From assembly GCA_004375895.1 (NCBI GenBank), contig SOJW01000015.1:1-64000 (forward strand): a stretch of 64,000 nucleotides of DNA, in the 5' to 3' direction. The translations under genes were made by a program, and so were the position numbers. Under the pieces are notes generated by a model. It saw nothing but the letters and a program-made list of their open reading frames with translations. It did no database searches and was not told where the DNA came from. Positions 46,375 through 56,250 of this stretch are shown in pieces (positions within the stretch are counted from its first letter, which is position 1; each line of letters opens with the position of its first letter). Source of the DNA: Candidatus Stahliibacteriota bacterium. Lineage in GTDB: Bacteria; Hydrothermota; Tepidihabitantia; B3-TA06.

Positions 46375-47427
46375 TTGAAGCTTTTTACCTTCGACACCCT
46401 GCCAGGTCAGGATTCGATGACCGTATTCCATACCATCGCCAGGGAAGGAATCGAGTGCCTGTGCCTTGTCTCGCCGCAGACCCCGATCATCAGCGTGGGT
46501 TACTTCCAGGACGCGGCAGCCGAGATTGATCTCGACTACTGCGCTTCCCACAACCTGCCGGTGATGCGCAGGGAAGTAGGGGGCGGCGCTACATATCTTG
46601 ATTCTAACCAGGTCTTCTACCAGGTCATCCTGCGTCGTGATAACCCCTTGGCTTCGCGTAAGATATCGGAGCTATATCAGACCTTATCCGCACCTGCAAT
46701 CGAGACCTACCGCAAGTTCGGTATTGAAACAAAGTTCCGCCCGGTAAACGACATAGTGACTGTTGAAGGCGAGCGAAAGATCGCTGGCGAGGGTGCGGGA
46801 GACATCGGCCCCTGCGTGGTGTTCGTGGGCGGGATACTTCTGGACTTCGACTACGATACGATGGCCCGGGTATTGAAGGTGCCGGACGAGAAGTTCCGCG
46901 ACAAGATCCACAAGTCGATGCAGGAGCATGTAACCACGATATATCGAGAGACGGGCAAGAAGCCTTCCCGTGCCCAGGTACGGAAGGCGCTGATAGAGAA
47001 GTTCACCCTGCTCCTTGGTTCGCTGGAGCCTGCCGAGTATACACCGGAACTTCAGCGGAAGAATGCCGAGACCATCGCCAGGATGACCGATTCGAGCTTT
47101 CTCTTCAAGCGCACCATGAAGAAACCGGGCCAGGTGAGGATCAGATCGGGTGTGGAGTTTATCATGGGGATGCACAAGGCTCCGGGCGGACTGATAAGGA
47201 CGGCATCAGAGGTGCATGAGAACAGATTGGCGGATGTGATCATCTCCGGCGATTTTACCCTTCTTCCGCTTCAGGGCTTACCTAAGATAGAGGATGGAAT
47301 CAAGGGCGCAGAGAGAACCAAGGGTGAGGTAGGCAACCGCATAGAACGGGTGATCTCGGACGAAAGCCTGCAGCTCCCAGGCATCTCGGTGGAGGATATG
47401 CTGCTTGCGTTGAAGATAGAGAAGTAA
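46375..47427 (+). CDS. lplA: Lipoate-protein ligase A
   Basis: SVGYFQDAAAEIDLDYCASHNLPVMRREVGGGATYLDSNQVFYQVIL; TTG start after aaaggag. Confidence 0.9.
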   Translation: MKLFTFDTLPGQDSMTVFHTIAREGIECLCLVSPQTPIISVGYFQDAAAEIDLDYCASHNLPVMRREVGGGATYLDSNQVFYQVILRRDNPLASRKISELYQTLSAPAIETYRKFGIETKFRPVNDIVTVEGERKIAGEGAGDIGPCVVFVGGILLDFDYDTMARVLKVPDEKFRDKIHKSMQEHVTTIYRETGKKPSRAQVRKALIEKFTLLLGSLEPAEYTPELQRKNAETIARMTDSSFLFKRTMKKPGQVRIRSGVEFIMGMHKAPGGLIRTASEVHENRLADVIISGDFTLLPLQGLPKIEDGIKGAERTKGEVGNRIERVISDESLQLPGISVEDMLLALKIEK

Positions 47428-47460
47428 TGCTCCTTTTGTCCCAAAGGGACGAAAGATCGC
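47428..47460 (-). repeat. GCGATC-hairpin-GGAGCA element, copy e
   Basis: GCGATC TTTCGTCCC TTT GGGACAAAA GGAGCA on the minus strand (one mismatch in stem). Confidence 0.55.
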
Positions 47461-47534
47461 AAGGGGAATCGGAAGATAATTTAAAGTTTGGCCGGTTCCC
47501 TGAATAGTATAAGCGGGGATCGGCCTCGGCGTAT

Positions 47535-48395
47535 TTAAGGCCTAAGGCTCAGGAAATCCGCGACGTTTTCAGGATGAAAACACCCCCCATCCGCCAAGAA
47601 AGCCACCAGATACTCATAACCGCCCTTCACCAGAACAAAGACATAATAGGAATCGCTTACACGCATCTGTCTTTCAGGTTCAAACTTGTAGTCATAGGTC
47701 ACCCTTGCCCTTACGCGGTACGCCGTAGCGCCGTAAAAGGGAGCCGCGCACCGGACTACGCTTGAAGGCTTGCTCCACTTTGGATTATCAAAAAGGCTTA
47801 CGAGTATCCCTTCTCCTACAGCACGGTTGAACGCCTCAATCGCACGGGTGGAGTCCATCACCGTATCCTGGGTCGCAGCCCAAGATACCACCAGCGGCCC
47901 GCCGTATTCAAAACCTCCATCAACCCCGGTAAGACAGGCAACCTGAAGGAAACCTTTGCTAGAAGTACCTGTTCCGTCATAGATAGCCAGATAACGACCA
48001 GTGTACTGATCGATCTTTAAAGGCTTTTCTAAAGACTCCAGTCGATCAACATAGAGATAAAAAATCGCCTTCCTCCGTAAGGAATCGGAAAGCTCCAAAA
48101 GGGAATCCAGTTCAGACCTCAGTGAATCAAGCGCCCAGTCAAGCTCCTTATGCTCGCTCATGCTCTCGGCTACAAGCTTGTCGTATTCCAACGTGGCATG
48201 AGGATGTTCAGCTAAAAAGGGCATCAAAACTAACGGCCTGGAGGAAATTATATCCCAATCAAGCCTACCCGCCCAACCCAAATACATCAGATATTCTTTC
48301 CAATCGGCAATCTCTACAATCCACCAGTACTTCTCATCCGTAAGTTCACTCACACCTACTGTAATCAATAGAAAAACAAGGAAAAATCTCTTCAT
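47535..48395 (-). CDS. Secreted hypothetical protein (cassette gene 2, locus B)
   Basis: Signal peptide MKRFFLVFLLITVGVSE; shared EHPHATLEYDKLV, LDWALDSLRSE, DGTGTSSKGFL, SWAATQDTVMDSTRAIEAFNRAV with 6467 and 7557 genes. Confidence 0.7.
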   Translation of the reverse strand: MKRFFLVFLLITVGVSELTDEKYWWIVEIADWKEYLMYLGWAGRLDWDIISSRPLVLMPFLAEHPHATLEYDKLVAESMSEHKELDWALDSLRSELDSLLELSDSLRRKAIFYLYVDRLESLEKPLKIDQYTGRYLAIYDGTGTSSKGFLQVACLTGVDGGFEYGGPLVVSWAATQDTVMDSTRAIEAFNRAVGEGILVSLFDNPKWSKPSSVVRCAAPFYGATAYRVRARVTYDYKFEPERQMRVSDSYYVFVLVKGGYEYLVAFLADGGCFHPENVADFLSLRP

Positions 48396-48462
48396 AACTC
48401 GTTAAGTATAGAAGCTTTCTACCAGCCTGTCAAGGGTAGAACGTGGAAAGAAGAACCAGTAA

Positions 48463-49791
48463 CTAGTCAATCTGGCCAATCCGAGCATCTTGATTAGTAA
48501 GACGGTCGACGTGGTGTTGACGAATCAATCTTCCGAAATCCCATCCACGGTTGTTAAGTGCCTCGTTTATGAAGTCTGCCAACCACTGAGCACTGATGCC
48601 TCCTGAGTAATCAGGTTGGTTGGAAATCGCTCCGAAATTCAGAGTTGCATATTGAGTAGGATTGAAAACATCCCACAAGTGATCCAATCTCCCAGGTCCC
48701 TGGAACTCACCTCGGGTTCGAGAAGTAGGAACATCGGTTCCTGCATCGGGATCATTTGCATCCACAGGATATGGCCGAGTAACCGAAGGAAGAACATCCT
48801 GCCTTACGTCCCTCGAACCCACAGCGTGAAGGAGCCAGCCAAAACTTATATGAGCGGTTCCAGGCTCACAAAGGGTTTTAGGCATTCGGGGCACCCTCGT
48901 TTCGTTCGGCTGGCCTCTATTCAAGACCACTATCTCTCTGAAATAGGGACTATTCTGTGCAGCCCTTCTAAATAGCCAGCAAAGATAGCCGATGGAGATG
49001 CGCTGACCATAGTTGCGCTCTCGAAATGGAAACGCTTGATAGAAATCACGCGGGGGCAGGACATCAATAGCTGCACCTGCTACGTGAGCGCTTTGTCTTG
49101 CCCTTGATACTCGTCTCTGCCAGTTTTGGGTTCGATACCCGGACTGGATTTCGATGTTACCGCTTCCAATATCTCCAAAAACCTGTTGCCACTCCCGGTT
49201 AGCCTCAAGGTAAAGCAAGGTGATATCAGGAAGGATAAACGCTACGTCTTCGCCATCCTTCTGATCCCCACTGGCAACCACATTAGGACCTCCGGGTCTC
49301 TCCCATGGGTCTGCATGAGGATAGAGTCGTCTTGCGGAGTAGGACATCACCTTTTCCCAGGCCACGTCACGGGCATCCTTGGCTCGCTGAAAACAGGCCT
49401 CATAGATCGCCTCGGTGTCTATAGAGAAGCCCAGGACCTTAGTCACCCCTAAGATTATGACAGGCTTGATGCGCCAAACCCCCATGCAATAAGAAACGTA
49501 GTCCAGTATTTTCCTTAATTCCTCCAGATGCGATAGCCTTCCAAGGAGAGGGAGATCATCCACTCTTCCTGACCCTTCGTTGTATCGGGGAAGAAAGGCC
49601 GGCCATTCCATCTCGCGCCTTTTATTCCATGAGACAAACCAACCAACTCCTTGTGAAAAATCCAGATAGACGTGCATAAAATAGGCCCAGGCCTTGAGGT
49701 CTTCGGGATCAAAGTCAGGAAATTGATCCGGGGAACACGGATTTCCCGCATCCACCTGCGAGATGATCTGATCTATGCTAGCGTAAGCCAT
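48463..49791 (-). CDS. M15-like metallopeptidase domain protein, no signal peptide (cassette gene 1, locus B)
   Basis: IQSGYRTQNWQRRVSRARQSAHVAGAAIDVLPPRD and GTAHISFGWLL; N-terminus paralogous to 5201..6421. RBS aggagga. Confidence 0.65.
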   Translation of the reverse strand: MAYASIDQIISQVDAGNPCSPDQFPDFDPEDLKAWAYFMHVYLDFSQGVGWFVSWNKRREMEWPAFLPRYNEGSGRVDDLPLLGRLSHLEELRKILDYVSYCMGVWRIKPVIILGVTKVLGFSIDTEAIYEACFQRAKDARDVAWEKVMSYSARRLYPHADPWERPGGPNVVASGDQKDGEDVAFILPDITLLYLEANREWQQVFGDIGSGNIEIQSGYRTQNWQRRVSRARQSAHVAGAAIDVLPPRDFYQAFPFRERNYGQRISIGYLCWLFRRAAQNSPYFREIVVLNRGQPNETRVPRMPKTLCEPGTAHISFGWLLHAVGSRDVRQDVLPSVTRPYPVDANDPDAGTDVPTSRTRGEFQGPGRLDHLWDVFNPTQYATLNFGAISNQPDYSGGISAQWLADFINEALNNRGWDFGRLIRQHHVDRLTNQDARIGQID

Positions 49792-49828
49792 TATTTCTCC
49801 TCCTGACTTTAATTATTGTCCTGATGGT

Positions 49829-49903
49829 GACGAGTGCAATAGAAACCTGACGAATTAAGCCATGGAGATCGCAATCTGAGGCTAAAGATGAACAAACACA
49901 AGA
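49829..49903. repeat. Duplicated leader shared with 5040-5160 (including a vestige of the DUF3467 RBS/start)
   Basis: 48-nt exact inverted match (49829-49876 vs 5113-5160) followed by GAGGCTAAAGATGAAC, also found at the DUF3467 gene start (5053-5068 region, minus strand). Confidence 0.85.
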
Positions 49904-49994
49904 AACTGACTAACCTGAATCTCAAATCCCTGTACCACCATGTCGGTGGATAGCCCGGGTGGGAGAAGGTTTTAGCAAGAGAACTACTGTTAGC

Positions 49995-51212
49995 TTAAAG
50001 TCTTAACGTTCTACTTAAGTGAGTTTTTACCTTGCCGGGCATTGTCTGCTCGATCAGCACCTTCTCGCATCTATTGAATGAGGCCAGGGCTTTCAGTTTT
50101 TCTGCAAGCGCGGGAAGAATCCCCTCGTAGTGTTTAAACCCCCCCTCGAATACAAGGTTGCGGACCACAAGCGTCTTTTGTTTTCGGTCGGCTTTCGGGT
50201 CGAGCCTTCCTACGAATTGCTCACCCCATAGGATGGGCAGGCAGAAGTAGCCGAACTTGCGCTTGGCAGGGGGAGTGTAGCACTCAAGTGAGTATGAGAA
50301 CCCGAAAAGTCGTTCTGTTCGAGGTCTGTGGATGATCAGGTTGTCGAAAGGAGAGAGAAGATGCAGGCGGGGGTTGCGTTTGCGAAGCCGCGATGCATTT
50401 CTCAGAACATCGCTAAGGACATAATAATTGATCCCTTCAAATCCCTTGATTTTCATCGGGATTACCTCTCCCGAATCAACCATTTCGTCTAAAGCATCTG
50501 GAACTTTCTCTTTCGAACTTATATGTAGATGGTCTAAGATCTCTCGCTGGGTGGCTATACCATGCGCGCAAAGCGCCCTTTTTACCCTGAACCTGGCCAC
50601 TTCCGCTGGATCTGGAACCGTGGTATCTACCCCCCCAGGCAGCACCCGTTCGGTTAAGTCGTAGATCCTTTGGAAGTTGCGGCGTTCGGTGACCATCAGA
50701 TCTCCCTTCCAGAAAAGCATCTCCAACGCGGTTTTTGCCGGTTTCCAATCCCACCACGCCCCGCGCTTCTTGCCGTCCGGGGCTTTGAAATCCGCCGAAC
50801 CCAATGGCCCTTCCTTGGTTATCCTTTCCAAGACGTCCTTCATCACGTCTTTATGCCTCTCGTACATCCTTTTGATCCAGCCGTCACCCCAGGGGAAGGC
50901 ACGCATCCTGGGTATGTAGTATCGGTAGTCTTTCATCGGCAGATACGAAGCGGCGTGTCCCCAGTACTCGAATACCCGGCGGTCCTTAGCCTGAAGCTCA
51001 TCGAGCATCGCAGGGCTGTAGTCCGGTCGCCTTGTCCAGAGGGTATGATGATGGGCGCGGTTGATGACCGCTATGGTGTCTATCTGAACGTAGCCCAGTT
51101 TCTCGATAGCCTGGGCTATTCCTTCCTTCCCTTTAGGCAGTTTTGTTCGACCGTCCAGTAATTGGGAGTGCAGGGGCAATCTTCTGGCAAGTGCGGAGGA
51201 TATCTTCGTCAT
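49995..51212 (-). CDS. YcaQ-like winged-helix protein / crosslink-repair DNA glycosylase family
   Basis: LGYVQIDTIAVINRAHHHTLWTRRPDY, FEYWGHAASYLPM, HLLSPFDNLIIHRPRTERLFGF. Confidence 0.88.
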   Translation of the reverse strand: MTKISSALARRLPLHSQLLDGRTKLPKGKEGIAQAIEKLGYVQIDTIAVINRAHHHTLWTRRPDYSPAMLDELQAKDRRVFEYWGHAASYLPMKDYRYYIPRMRAFPWGDGWIKRMYERHKDVMKDVLERITKEGPLGSADFKAPDGKKRGAWWDWKPAKTALEMLFWKGDLMVTERRNFQRIYDLTERVLPGGVDTTVPDPAEVARFRVKRALCAHGIATQREILDHLHISSKEKVPDALDEMVDSGEVIPMKIKGFEGINYYVLSDVLRNASRLRKRNPRLHLLSPFDNLIIHRPRTERLFGFSYSLECYTPPAKRKFGYFCLPILWGEQFVGRLDPKADRKQKTLVVRNLVFEGGFKHYEGILPALAEKLKALASFNRCEKVLIEQTMPGKVKTHLSRTLRL

Positions 51213-51341
51213 TGGGACACAGTATATCTCTTACCCCGTACGTGTCAAAAGTTTCGGCTTACGTTATAGTTCCCATGCCCCAATTGCAATAAGGACTTGC
51301 CCGGGCAACGTAAGGCGATTAGGTTTTCTCTTACAAACCGG

Positions 51342-52040
51342 CTATATCTTGAAAACCAAAGCAACCGAGATGCCTATATCTCCCAATCCGCTCAGAGGTT
51401 CGTAGCTTTTCTCGTATTTGCCGATATCCTCGTCGTCCATGATAATCTTGTCAACTGTATGCTCCAAGGATTGCCAGCCCAGCTTCTCCACCTCTACGTT
51501 GAAGCCGAACCATTTGACGATCCCCACATGAGCACCGGCGATAAAGGTTTGACCCCACCCTACGGTCTTGCTCTCAGAGTATTCCGACGTCTGTTCCTCC
51601 CCATACACTACACTGGAGTACTCAACGTAGTAATCGTAGTAGCCCAATCCCAACCCCCCGTAGAGGAAGGCCAGTTCACCGCCTATGGGGGTCTCACCCA
51701 GTATCCTGAACTCACCCATCCCGCCGTGGATGGTGATTTCTTCCTCCCAGCTGTCTAAGTAATCGGAGACAGAGTTAAATCCTCTGGTTAATATCTTGTT
51801 CGAGTAGCCGCCGCGCACTCCCAGTTTAAATCCTTTGACAGGTGAGACCGCGAAGACCAGCCCCACATGGAAGGGGGAGGCTGTTATGGTAGGTTGAGAC
51901 CAGTAGGTTACCGGTCCAATGACATAATTTACAACGTAATCCCTGCCAAGGTTTATGCCGATGTCGACCAGGTTGGCTTGGGCATGGCTGAACGCCAGCA
52001 TGCCTATAAGAAGCAATCCTAGCGATAATGCTTTCTTCAT
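51342..52040 (-). CDS. Outer-membrane beta-barrel-like protein
   Basis: Signal peptide MKKALSLGLLLIGMLAFSHA; alternating aromatic/glycine pattern, terminal ISVALVFKI. Confidence 0.55.
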   Translation of the reverse strand: MKKALSLGLLLIGMLAFSHAQANLVDIGINLGRDYVVNYVIGPVTYWSQPTITASPFHVGLVFAVSPVKGFKLGVRGGYSNKILTRGFNSVSDYLDSWEEEITIHGGMGEFRILGETPIGGELAFLYGGLGLGYYDYYVEYSSVVYGEEQTSEYSESKTVGWGQTFIAGAHVGIVKWFGFNVEVEKLGWQSLEHTVDKIIMDDEDIGKYEKSYEPLSGLGDIGISVALVFKI

Positions 52041-52102
52041 GTGGTTCCTCCTTAAGGTTTTCACCTTATATTACGGATAGAGATTATTTCTCTATCCTTT
52101 GA

Positions 52103-52173
52103 GTGCATACATCCTCAGAATAACGAAATCCCTCTCGCTTTCCAAGGTGTTGCACTTCATTATTGAACTCACG
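52103..52173. repeat. Dispersed repeat, second copy of 30328-30419
   Basis: 38-nt exact match at 52136-52173. Confidence 0.7.
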
Positions 52174-52201
52174 ATATGATTCCCAGTTGGGGAATGGGGA
52201 G

Positions 52202-53182
52202 TCAGTTGGAGCTTTCCACCGGTGAAGGGGTAGGTTTGCGGCCTCGGCGGAAGAGAAGGAACGCCCCGCCCACGACCCCGAAGGAGACGTTTACCACGTC
52301 AAACAAGATCGAGGTAGCAAGTGCCGTCTCCCTGGCGACCGCAAAGGTGGCAAGCATCTGCACAAATGTCTGTTCGCGGAGTCCCCAGCCGCCTACAGAA
52401 AACATGGCAAGGGTGTTCACGATCGGTATGGTCACCATGATATGGATGAATCTCGTTTGCCCACCAAGCGAGAGGAAGAGAAGATACCATATCCAGGCAA
52501 GGCTTATCTGAACGCCAAGGGAAACCAATACCGCGGCAAATAACGCACCCTTGTGGTTGCGGTAGTGGGTGATAGACTTGAATGCCCCTGCGATCTTTTC
52601 ACCCAACGGATACTTGAATACTCGCAGTTTTGAAAGCCAGGGGGAGATCCAGGCGTTTATTTTTTTAGAAAGGAATGCGAGGGTCAGGGAGATCGCGAAG
52701 CCGAACCCGGCACCGAAGATGACAAGCAGCAGGAAATTGCCGCTCACTGCGGCGTAGAAGATACTTGCAAGGAATGCGAAGCTGAATACTCCGATGAAAC
52801 CCACCATGCGGTCGGTCCACACGATAGAAAACGCCACCCCTTTACCCTCGTGCCCGCTGGTGTCCACTATACGGTAGACGTCGCCGCCTATTGTCGTGGG
52901 CAGAACGTTGTTGAACAGCATGTGTATGAGCACGCTGCGGTAAAGGTAGAAGAAGCCGTAGGGATGGTTGCGTGCCTTGGATAGGATGAGCCAGCGCAGG
53001 GCAAGAAAGGCAAGGAAGCAAAGGTATACTCCTGCCGCAACTCCAACGTAGATAGGATCGGTGTGCTGTAGCTCAGCCCACGTTTTCTTGAGATCAACGG
53101 TAAGGATGATGATAGCAATGAAGATAACGGCTATGGCGATCCGCAGCCAGAAGAATATCCTGTCTTTGGTTTTCTTATCCAT
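52202..53182 (-). CDS. Lysylphosphatidylglycerol synthase TM region/UPF0104-like flippase
   Basis: RSVLIHMLFNNVLPTTIGGDVYRI, SVGGWGLREQTFVQML; ATGA overlap with upstream GT gene. Confidence 0.85.
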   Translation of the reverse strand: MDKKTKDRIFFWLRIAIAVIFIAIIILTVDLKKTWAELQHTDPIYVGVAAGVYLCFLAFLALRWLILSKARNHPYGFFYLYRSVLIHMLFNNVLPTTIGGDVYRIVDTSGHEGKGVAFSIVWTDRMVGFIGVFSFAFLASIFYAAVSGNFLLLVIFGAGFGFAISLTLAFLSKKINAWISPWLSKLRVFKYPLGEKIAGAFKSITHYRNHKGALFAAVLVSLGVQISLAWIWYLLFLSLGGQTRFIHIMVTIPIVNTLAMFSVGGWGLREQTFVQMLATFAVARETALATSILFDVVNVSFGVVGGAFLLFRRGRKPTPSPVESSN

Positions 53183-54333
53183 CAGATGGTTCTGCGTTCC
53201 ACGGCTGATGCAAGAAGTCTCTCCGCTCTTCGAGCCACCCGCTCCCAGGTCAGGATTGATGTCCACTTTCGATTCGCCTCGCCCATCTTCCGCCGCAGCT
53301 TCTCATTCGTCAGTAGTCTCTCCAGGTGGTCGGTCATCTCATCAATGTTTCCGTGCTCGTAGAGAAATCCCGTGTTTTTATCCTTGACCGAATCCGTTAA
53401 GCCGGGCACCCGTGCCGCGACCACAGGTGTGCCGCAAGCGCCCGCGTCCGTTGTCAGAAATCCCCAGCCTTCCTTGGCCGAGGGCTGGACCGCCACCGCC
53501 GCGCGCTGATAAAGCTTTGCCACATCCGCAAGCGATACCCAGCCCGGAAGCTTCACGCTGTCCTCGAGTCCAAGCCGGTCTATCAACTGCCTCAATCTAT
53601 CTGCATCCTTACCCCTACCCGCAATCTCGCATCTGGCGTCAATTCCGCGCTGTCTCAATCTAGCCATTGCGTAGATGACGTGGTCTATGCACTTGTAGCG
53701 CATGAGCCGACCCACAGAGACCACAAGCCTCTCGCGTCTTTTTGGCCCCGGGGTAAACATTGGATTGACACCAACCTCAAGAACCTGGATGCGCTCGGGC
53801 TTCATCCCCATCTGAGCCAGCTCCTTTTTGCCCGATTCACCAAGACACCCGAAAAGACCCTTACGGTAAACCCTGGGGATCAGCCCCTCGGTCCAGTAAA
53901 CGTAGGAGCCGGCAAGGAAATTCGTCTCTTTAAATATCTCGTTGCGGAAGAGGTGCATCACTATGCCCACCACCGGGATTTTTCCTGACCACAGCGGTGT
54001 GTAGAAAGGGATCTTGTTTAGATCGTCAAGCACCACGTCAAAATCATTCGATCTTAAAAAACTCCGAATCGGTCTGCCGTATAAATGAAAATTAAAGGTG
54101 TTGCGCGAGCCTGTCCTTATCACCTTGATCCTGTCCAACAACACTTTATGGGGTGCTCCAGGATACCCACAGGCCAAAAGGGTCACGTCGTGGCCGTAGG
54201 AGACCAGTCGGACGAGAATCTCCTTGAGATAGAACTCGGCTCCGCCTTTTTGCGGCGCCCCCCAGTCCTGCCAGTTGATAGCAAGGATCCTCAACCTAGA
54301 TCCCCCAGGAGGCTCCCTCCCTGGCGAACTCAA
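53182..54333 (-). CDS. Glycosyltransferase family 4
   Basis: GGAEFYLKEILVRL, VSVGRLMRYKCIDHVIYAMARL, VQPSAKEGWGFLTTDAGACGTPVVAARVPGLTDSV. Confidence 0.92.
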   Translation of the reverse strand: MSSPGREPPGGSRLRILAINWQDWGAPQKGGAEFYLKEILVRLVSYGHDVTLLACGYPGAPHKVLLDRIKVIRTGSRNTFNFHLYGRPIRSFLRSNDFDVVLDDLNKIPFYTPLWSGKIPVVGIVMHLFRNEIFKETNFLAGSYVYWTEGLIPRVYRKGLFGCLGESGKKELAQMGMKPERIQVLEVGVNPMFTPGPKRRERLVVSVGRLMRYKCIDHVIYAMARLRQRGIDARCEIAGRGKDADRLRQLIDRLGLEDSVKLPGWVSLADVAKLYQRAAVAVQPSAKEGWGFLTTDAGACGTPVVAARVPGLTDSVKDKNTGFLYEHGNIDEMTDHLERLLTNEKLRRKMGEANRKWTSILTWERVARRAERLLASAVERRTI

Positions 54334-55246
54334 CGCTTTCGGGGAACTTCCTCTTTTTCTTTGCCAGATAGGCCTTGCAGGCTTCCTCCATCTCTTTTAG
54401 TTTGGCATCGTCGTGTCCGGGGTCGAAATGGGTGATGAGGAGTTTTTTTGCCCCGCAGGCTATTGCCTGATCAACACATAACTCAGGGGTTCCGTGACCG
54501 AAGGTCTGGGTCGAGCCTTGCAGTTGCTTCGCGGTATACTGGCCGTCAAGAACTATCAAATCAACATCCTTGCAGAGGGTGTTGATCCTGTCGTTGGTAA
54601 AGGCCAGGGGCTCGTTGTCTGTGCAGAAGGCCAGGGAGGCGTCCATGTAGTCTATTCGATAACCGATGCAGCCGTTGGGATGGTTGAGTGGGATGGTGGT
54701 TACCTTGGCTACATCCTTGGGGTCTACGGATTTGGTCTCGGCTGATTCCTTTTCAGAGACATACATGTATCTGCCGTTCCGGTGCAGGTAGTAGAAAACC
54801 TCGGAAAACATCTTGTCGTGCGCCTGGTAGAGTTTCTCCGCGGGCAGAGATACGTGAGGAACCGGGAAGTAGGGGCTTGACTGCTGCTCCTCCAGACACT
54901 GCAGGACTATGTTTCTTATGGGGTCTGCGCCCTTCCTTTCATCCGGGGTAAAGCCGTGGATATGAAAGGTGTTGGCCTTGATGTAGAAGGGAACGCAGAA
55001 GCCGATTCCCTGGGTGTGGTCCGAGTGATAGTGGGTCAAAAGAAAGATGAACGATTTGCCGATTATCCCCTTGCTCATCAAGATGTTACCCAGCACCCTT
55101 GCGCCCGAGCCCATGTCCAGGGTGATATTGAATGGACCTGCCTCCAGATAATAACATGTGGTGTTGCCGCCGTAGGCCGAGGTCTTAAAACCCCTGGTCG
55201 ATGGGGAGGGCAGGCTGCCCCTGACCCCGAAAGCATGTAACTTCAC
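54296..55246 (-). CDS. MBL-fold metallohydrolase
   Basis: GVRGSLPSPST, THYHSDHTQGIGF, LLITHFDPGHDDAKL; GTG start at 55246 inferred. Confidence 0.85.
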   Translation of the reverse strand: MKLHAFGVRGSLPSPSTRGFKTSAYGGNTTCYYLEAGPFNITLDMGSGARVLGNILMSKGIIGKSFIFLLTHYHSDHTQGIGFCVPFYIKANTFHIHGFTPDERKGADPIRNIVLQCLEEQQSSPYFPVPHVSLPAEKLYQAHDKMFSEVFYYLHRNGRYMYVSEKESAETKSVDPKDVAKVTTIPLNHPNGCIGYRIDYMDASLAFCTDNEPLAFTNDRINTLCKDVDLIVLDGQYTAKQLQGSTQTFGHGTPELCVDQAIACGAKKLLITHFDPGHDDAKLKEMEEACKAYLAKKKRKFPESVEFAREGASWGI

Positions 55247-56223
55247 GATACGCCTTCCTTTGCTCTCCAGTATGAAAGCAGATCCTTCATGGTCTGCTCC
55301 AGCGTGATTTCTGCACGCCAACCTAAATCCTTGCCTATACGCGATGCGTCACCTGATAACTGCGGTATGTCGTATGGACGCATGCGCGACTGTTCCTGAG
55401 TTATTTTAACATCTAATCCGGAAATTTCAACCAGCATCCTTACACACTCTTCTATAGATATACACCGCCCCGAGGTTACGTTGTAGGTGCTGCCAGGTTC
55501 CGCCTTATCGGCTGCCATCATATAGGCACGCACCACGTCGCGTGCGTCCAGCACGTCCCTTCTTACGGACAGGTTGCCCATCTTTAGCACAGGTTCGGCA
55601 TCGCCCTTCTCTATCTTCGCAAGGGTGCTTGCCACGTAAGGGAAAACGAAGCTCTCTTTCTGCCCAGGCCCGGTGTGATTAAAACCTCTAGTAATAATCA
55701 CCCCACTCGAATTCTCCGAATCCGAGCGGGGACCCCCAATATAATTATAATAGTGGCAAACTTCCTCTCCCAGTAGCTTGCTTAACCCGTATATATTGAT
55801 TGGGGCGGGCGGATGATCTTCCCTTACCGGTTGACGAGAAGGATCGACGTTCCCGTAAACCTCGCATGAAGAGGTGAATAGAACCCTTGGTCTCTCATCA
55901 AGTTTGGATAAGGCATCCAATAGATTGAGCGTACCGGTCACGTTCACCCCGAAGCAAAGGGAAGGGTTCTCCTCACACATCCTTACCGATGAGATCGCGG
56001 CGAGATGGTAAACCCGTTGGGGTTTGAGGGGAGTGATGAAATCTTGGAGTGTTTTTTTATCCCGTATATCGACACCTTTGGACTCGAAAGGCAGATCGGG
56101 AGATTCCTGCGGGTCGTGAATCCCGATTACGGTATTACCCCTTTCCATCTCGGCCCTGGCCAGAAGTCTGCCTACGAATCCACTCGCCCCGGTTATCAGT
56201 ATCTTGTCTGGAGAGTGAGACAC
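55243..56223 (-). CDS. NAD-dependent epimerase/dehydratase (GDP-mannose pathway type)
   Basis: ITGASGFVGRLLA, YGLSKLLGEEVCHYY, TRGFNHTGPGQ. Confidence 0.88.
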   Translation of the reverse strand: MSHSPDKILITGASGFVGRLLARAEMERGNTVIGIHDPQESPDLPFESKGVDIRDKKTLQDFITPLKPQRVYHLAAISSVRMCEENPSLCFGVNVTGTLNLLDALSKLDERPRVLFTSSCEVYGNVDPSRQPVREDHPPAPINIYGLSKLLGEEVCHYYNYIGGPRSDSENSSGVIITRGFNHTGPGQKESFVFPYVASTLAKIEKGDAEPVLKMGNLSVRRDVLDARDVVRAYMMAADKAEPGSTYNVTSGRCISIEECVRMLVEISGLDVKITQEQSRMRPYDIPQLSGDASRIGKDLGWRAEITLEQTMKDLLSYWRAKEGVS

Positions 56224-56250
56224 TGCCTGGTCCTGTCCAGGAAAGGCTGG

